60,000 nucleotides of DNA from Cristatella mucedo (Eukaryota; Bryozoa; Phylactolaemata; Cristatellidae), in assembly GCA_009760855.2 (NCBI GenBank), contig WPIO01000004.1:1816001-1876000 (forward strand). Direction: 5' to 3'. Of the stretch, positions 55,801-60,000 are shown one piece after another. Below the pieces are notes generated by a model. The model saw only the letters and a list, made by a program, of their open reading frames with translations, had not been told where the DNA came from and searched no databases. Each line of letters starts with the position of its first letter. Within the stretch, counting starts at the first letter, position 1. Position numbers and translations under genes: made by a program.

Positions 55801-58041
55801 GCCGAGCTTCAAGGCGCTAATCGTAGCAGCATCGGTCACGCATTCGCAAGGACTGCACTTGCTAAGTACGCTGTGCTTGTCCGAATGGACAGGGCAGTCT
55901 GGAACATTCGTTTGGCATGTTCGTAACGAATGGTTTCGCATTGACAGATCGTTACGGAGAAATATTCCTAATTCTCGCTGATTCTTCGGGGCTCTGAACA
56001 ACTAGACAATTTTATTTGCTGGTCCGATTTCCTGTTACTTCTACTTTCACTTCTAACTTCTTTCCTTGAGAATGTACTTGAGTACGTGAATCCGTCCCAT
56101 AATCACTGCAGATAACCGCCGAAAATTATCACTCGCCGTCGCTGATAAATCGGAGAGCCCGCGAGATTTGCGCGCGTATAATTGCCAAATGACTTTAGTT
56201 TAAATGTGTGAGTGAATTTAATTATCTAGACGACGCCGGGGAGCACCACTAGTAGTAAACAATAAAAAAATAATCTTATGCAATATAATCGTTCCTTAAT
56301 TGCGGGTCTAGCCCTGCGTACGTGAACATTTTGTGGGTCTGTCGACCCTACATAAGCATTTTGCAGGTCGTGCCACCTATGTGAAAACCCTGGCACCAAC
56401 TGCGACTCAACCGCTCCCTGATTTCAAAATACAGACCGGCCAGGAGCCGTCTGCAGAGAGAAGGAGTCCAGAAAAGAATTTCCCCTCAAGCGAAGAACGA
56501 TCTCGAATCCTCTGGTAGTCGGAGGTTAAGGAGGTAGAGAAGGGGATAGAAGAGATTAAGGAAGAGAAGAAGAGATTTTGAGAGCAAGAGATAAAGCGGA
56601 TAAAGAGGCGGATAAAGAGAGATGAGATGGGGAAAAGTGGAGAGAGAGAGAGAGAGAGAGGTCACGCGGTTGATGATGCTTCTGCTGTATTTATTGTTCG
56701 GACGAAGCCACGTGGCCGCCGGAATTTTGCGGTAGAACTTTACTAAGTTGCGTGGCACCGGCTGCTTTTGACGCTTTGTGAGCAGCGCTCTGTGGCAGAG
56801 CCCAAAAGATTTCAAATAGTTCAGGTTTCCACGCGTTTCTTTCGTGCATTGACTTCTCCTGGGATTAGAACGGCCCCGCTAGCTGCTATGCTGACCTATA
56901 ATGACCCCGGAGCGAGCTTGAGGTAGTCAAGGTTGCTCGAGTAAGGGGCAGTCTCCGAAAGAAGAAGGGCGGCCATAGCTCTGGAAAGTTGCGGCAATCA
57001 CGGACGCGCGCCCCATCGATTAAAAATCACCTGACTAGTCAGATGACTGTCCTCCAACTGTTTTGAGTGCGAACGCCTCGCTGGGCTGGGAAGGGGGGAC
57101 TCTCTTCCGAAGCCGCCGGCGAGTCCGGTTACGCAATCGTCGCCTGGGCGGAAGTTCGTCTAGATGGCTGTGCCACGGGCCGACGGATCGAGACGAGACA
57201 TAAGTGGCAACGTCGACCAACCGCCTGCACCGGTCACAGTTCTCCTCCCGAAAAAAATGGCTCCAGGCACCGAGCGCCGGTAACGCGGCCCTGGTCACGT
57301 GCCGGTCGAGCGGCCATGAACGTGCTGGTCTCGCTCCCGGTCACGCGCGGCGTTCGCGAAGAGGCCACCCGCGAGTGTCCGGGCGGCGAGGGCGTGCGGC
57401 TCGGCTGAGCGAGCTCCGTCGATTGCCGCCAGACGGCGTCGCCGCGTCGTCGCCCGCGAGTCTCCGATGCTGACATTTCAACGTTAGTCCAATCCTAAAT
57501 ATGGGCGAGGTTTATTTTTTTAATCAGCGGCTGCATTAAAAGAATGCTGTCGTCCACGGATGGAGCAAAGCTGTGGAGCCAGCTGTGCCTTTCGCTCCCA
57601 GCCTAGCCGACTCGGCTTCGAGCGGTTGCTGCTGGAACCGTTTCTAGAGCAACTTCCGGCAGCTTCATTTCCGTTGACATCCCAGATGGAAGTCTGCGGA
57701 GCTGGTGATTTCGGTCAGCGACTGGCATCTAGGACTGCTTCTCGTATGCGCATTTGCAATAGTTATTGTCTATAACTATTGCAAAAACTACAATAATACA
57801 AATAATAAAAATTAACGATACAATAAAATACTACAAAAATACTAATGCAATAATAGTGATAAAACAACAATAATATTATATAATAATAAAATAGCCCTTG
57901 TCTCTATCACCTTGCAAAGTCAGATATCTTTCTGGGCACTTCCCAAAGACTGGAACGAAAGCATATATAAGGCTTATATGCTTTATTATCTATTATTATA
58001 TGCTTCATATTATAAGCTGATGCTAATGGAAGTATGCAGAT
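55801..58041. other. Intergenic, with a GC-rich patch, no gene recognised
   Basis: A GA-rich stretch at 56520-56660. A GC-rich patch at 57060-57480 has overlapping frames on both strands and could be a promoter. An A/T-rich TAA-repeat-like stretch lies at 57770-57900. Confidence 0.5.
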
Positions 58042-58461
58042 ATGTTATGCACCGAGCATATGGGAGATGCTGAGAACATCTTCAATCTGGATGGTGAGAC
58101 TACCCAGAGTTTAGAGCTACGCTCGATGTGCCCGCGTTCGGCCGATCTTAATGTCATTCGTTCAAGAAAATTAGCTGTCATTCAAGTGCGAATGCTTCAG
58201 TCTATGCATTCGTATTGTTTGACAGGTGCGTTACCTTACTTTCCAGCCGATTTGAGATTACAGTGGACTTCCAGAAAGCAGCTCCTTACTGCTGCTGAGG
58301 GTCATAGGTCATTGCTCAGCTCATCTGCATGCTCTTCTGCTTCTACCCGGCACGCGGTACTACCTCCCGTCGGCAAGAGCTGCTCATATCAGCTGCTTAT
58401 GTCGGCACTTGCAGAGCTGACATACGATGGGTACCTCGAGGCTCGTGTGTATTCTGTCTGA
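58042..58461 (+). other. Orphan open frame, 139 codons
   Basis: ATG at 58042 to TGA at 58459-58461. The predicted protein starts MLCTEHMGDAENIFNLDGE, has mixed composition without low complexity, and lies in otherwise AT-rich DNA where open frames are short. No domain is recognised. It could be a small gene, a single exon or part of an old mobile element. Confidence 0.3.
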
Positions 58462-58682
58462 ACCTATAACTTGGGGCGATGGCTCAACCAATGTGCAATA
58501 GGTGAAAATCCAAGCGTCGTAAGAACGTCTAGCTTTGGCGACTAGGCGAATACGTACATAGTGTGCACAGGTATATGCAGGTCCTGCTCATGTATATGCA
58601 GAAAACTCTGAAATGGTAATACGCTAGATTATGTCATTGTTATCTAGAGATTATTAGATGTTGTCACCTGCTCATGATCTTA

Positions 58683-58736
58683 TCCAACACTGGCGACAAC
58701 ACTGGCGACAACACTGGCGACAACACTGGCGAGAAC
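58683..58736. repeat. 13-bp tandem repeat, four units
   Basis: Unit ACACTGGCGACAA repeated four times. A 25-30 base imperfect repeat (AACATGGCGTACCATAACT) lies nearby at 58913-58985. Confidence 0.93.
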
Positions 58737-59378
58737 CAAATCTTAAAAAATGACGTTGCCGCGGCTTCCTTGTCCCTGGACAGAACAGCACTGCAAACGC
58801 AAAACTCGAAAGGTGCTACTCCTGGTGGACGCCGTACTCCGTAAGATGAAAAGTGCACGTCCGTTGCGTAGAGAAGTCTGCTTCAACAGCGACGGGGCGT
58901 TTAGGTGTCCAACAACATGGCGTCCCAACATCAGCATTGCGTACCATAACTTTCAGAAACAACATGGCGTACCATAACTCTCAGAGGCATGATTACATGA
59001 GTACATGATTTCGGGTTGTATACCACTCAACTATAGATAACACTATTTTAAAAAATTCGTTTCCTTAGTAATAAATGTTACTTTAGCAGATCTCGTGGCT
59101 CTAAAGTACAGACAATTGCCATTATTCCATACAATCTTTGCGCTGTGTCCCTATGACAATTATCATGCATTCGACATATACACATTCCAATAAGAACGGA
59201 CAGACTCGCTAACGTTAATCATTTGGATTGAATTCATTCAGGTGCAAAAATTAACCAGAATTAGCAGAAGTATTCAACCGAAATTATACAGAAAGACGAT
59301 CGAAAGCCTTGATGGTGTCGGCAGCTTTTCAAGATTTATGTCCACGCAACGAATCAATTTTACGAGCCAGCCCCAGAT

Positions 59379-59564
59379 TTAGTCTCCAAACGCGTTCTCA
59401 TTAAACTGTCCTTGCAAGCCGCATTCAAAGTTGGCTAAACCCTTATGCAAGCACTCGCATTGCTCCTCTGAGTGAGCACAGATGTTCTTCTTGAATTTAT
59501 CACGGTGATCATCAAGGATTAGGATATCCTGCACCCCATTGGGCAGCAGTTCTTTAGCATAATC
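59379..59564 (-). other. Coding-like segment at right edge (unknown gene or pseudogene)
   Basis: A stop-to-stop frame of 61 codons on the - strand with no Met. It reads DYAKELLPNGVQDILILDDH, then RDKFKKNICAHSEEQCECLH and KGLANFECGL, ending in TAA. Composition is balanced and protein-like. Further left on the same strand (59519-59820), two other frames also look protein-like (KPFVALARRASSKRLLVKLS; FLQWLEASWAVTWRRDIVEW). The reading therefore appears to jump frame, which suggests either several small exons or a frameshifted pseudogene. Family not recognised. Confidence 0.35.
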
Positions 59565-60000
59565 TCAATCCACTCTACAATATCTCTCCGCCACGTGACT
59601 GCCCAGGAAGCCTCGAGCCACTGCAAAAAGCTGCTTTCTCTTTCCGGTTGAGCTTCTCGAGTAAATAACTGCACCCAGTTATCTTCTTTATCGTGTCGCC
59701 ACAAAGACGCCGGCTTTGACCTTTGGCCTCGGACAGCTTAACGAGGAGACGTTTCGAAGACGCTCGACGGGCGAGGGCGACAAATGGTTTGTGTGACAAA
59801 CTGTTTCAGTAAGTTCAAATTGATCTGCAGTTGTGGCATCGGAGCTGTGCGGGCGTGGCTCCGCCGCCGATGGCTCCCCCACTTGTTGACATTGTTGCTA
59901 CCCACAGAGCGCTCGTAGTCGCTGCTGCTGCGGCCAGTCCAGGCAGAACTGGCAGTTTTCTTCTGAGTGAGCAGATTTTCTCTGCAGACCAAAATGCAGA

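Overview
This is a repeat-dense nuclear DNA window from an animal. Two multi-exon genes with consistent GT-AG introns are recognisable, both on the + strand. The first is the 3' half of a LARGE-type matriglycan glycosyltransferase (seven coding exons, 1109-15582; the 5' half lies left of the window). The second is a complete-looking interferon regulatory factor (IRF) gene (eight coding exons, 39679-53978). IRFs are a metazoan family that is absent from insects and nematodes, so the source is probably a non-ecdysozoan invertebrate such as a sponge, cnidarian, lophotrochozoan or invertebrate deuterostome. The sequence does not settle which.

Layout. 1-1108: intron with an old LINE tail. 1109-15582: LARGE exons in long introns loaded with LINE, SINE and microsatellite sequence. 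15583-39678: about 24 kb with no recognisable gene, holding a young LINE copy (17292-18021), many LINE fragments, huge (CT)n/(GA)n tracts, a roughly 290-bp CCG array, several GC-rich islands and two degenerate TTTAGGG-like patches. 39679-53978: the IRF gene; exon 1 lies in a GC-rich island, and intron 1 carries a roughly 670-bp CA array and an 18-bp minisatellite. 53979-60000: mostly unrecognised sequence, with a SINE, an orphan open frame at 58042-58461 and coding-like but frame-switching sequence on the - strand at the right edge.

Repeats. Two non-LTR retrotransposon families of the CR1/L2 type dominate. Family A has a 3' tail with a self-complementary stem, a GCGCTTTATCAAGT-like motif and a terminal (TTA)n. 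Family B ends in a TACATTACATTA-like repeat. Both are seen mainly as 5'-truncated or broken copies, often nested. At least eight tRNA-derived SINE-like units with a recognisable B box are scattered through the window. Several of the long (CT)n arrays sit exactly inside the family A tail, so the LINE appears to have seeded them.

The two genes have no known shared pathway: LARGE acts in the Golgi on alpha-dystroglycan, and IRFs are nuclear transcription factors. The exon models rest on reading-frame phase agreement across every junction and on residue patterns remembered from the families. No alignment software or transcript data were used.
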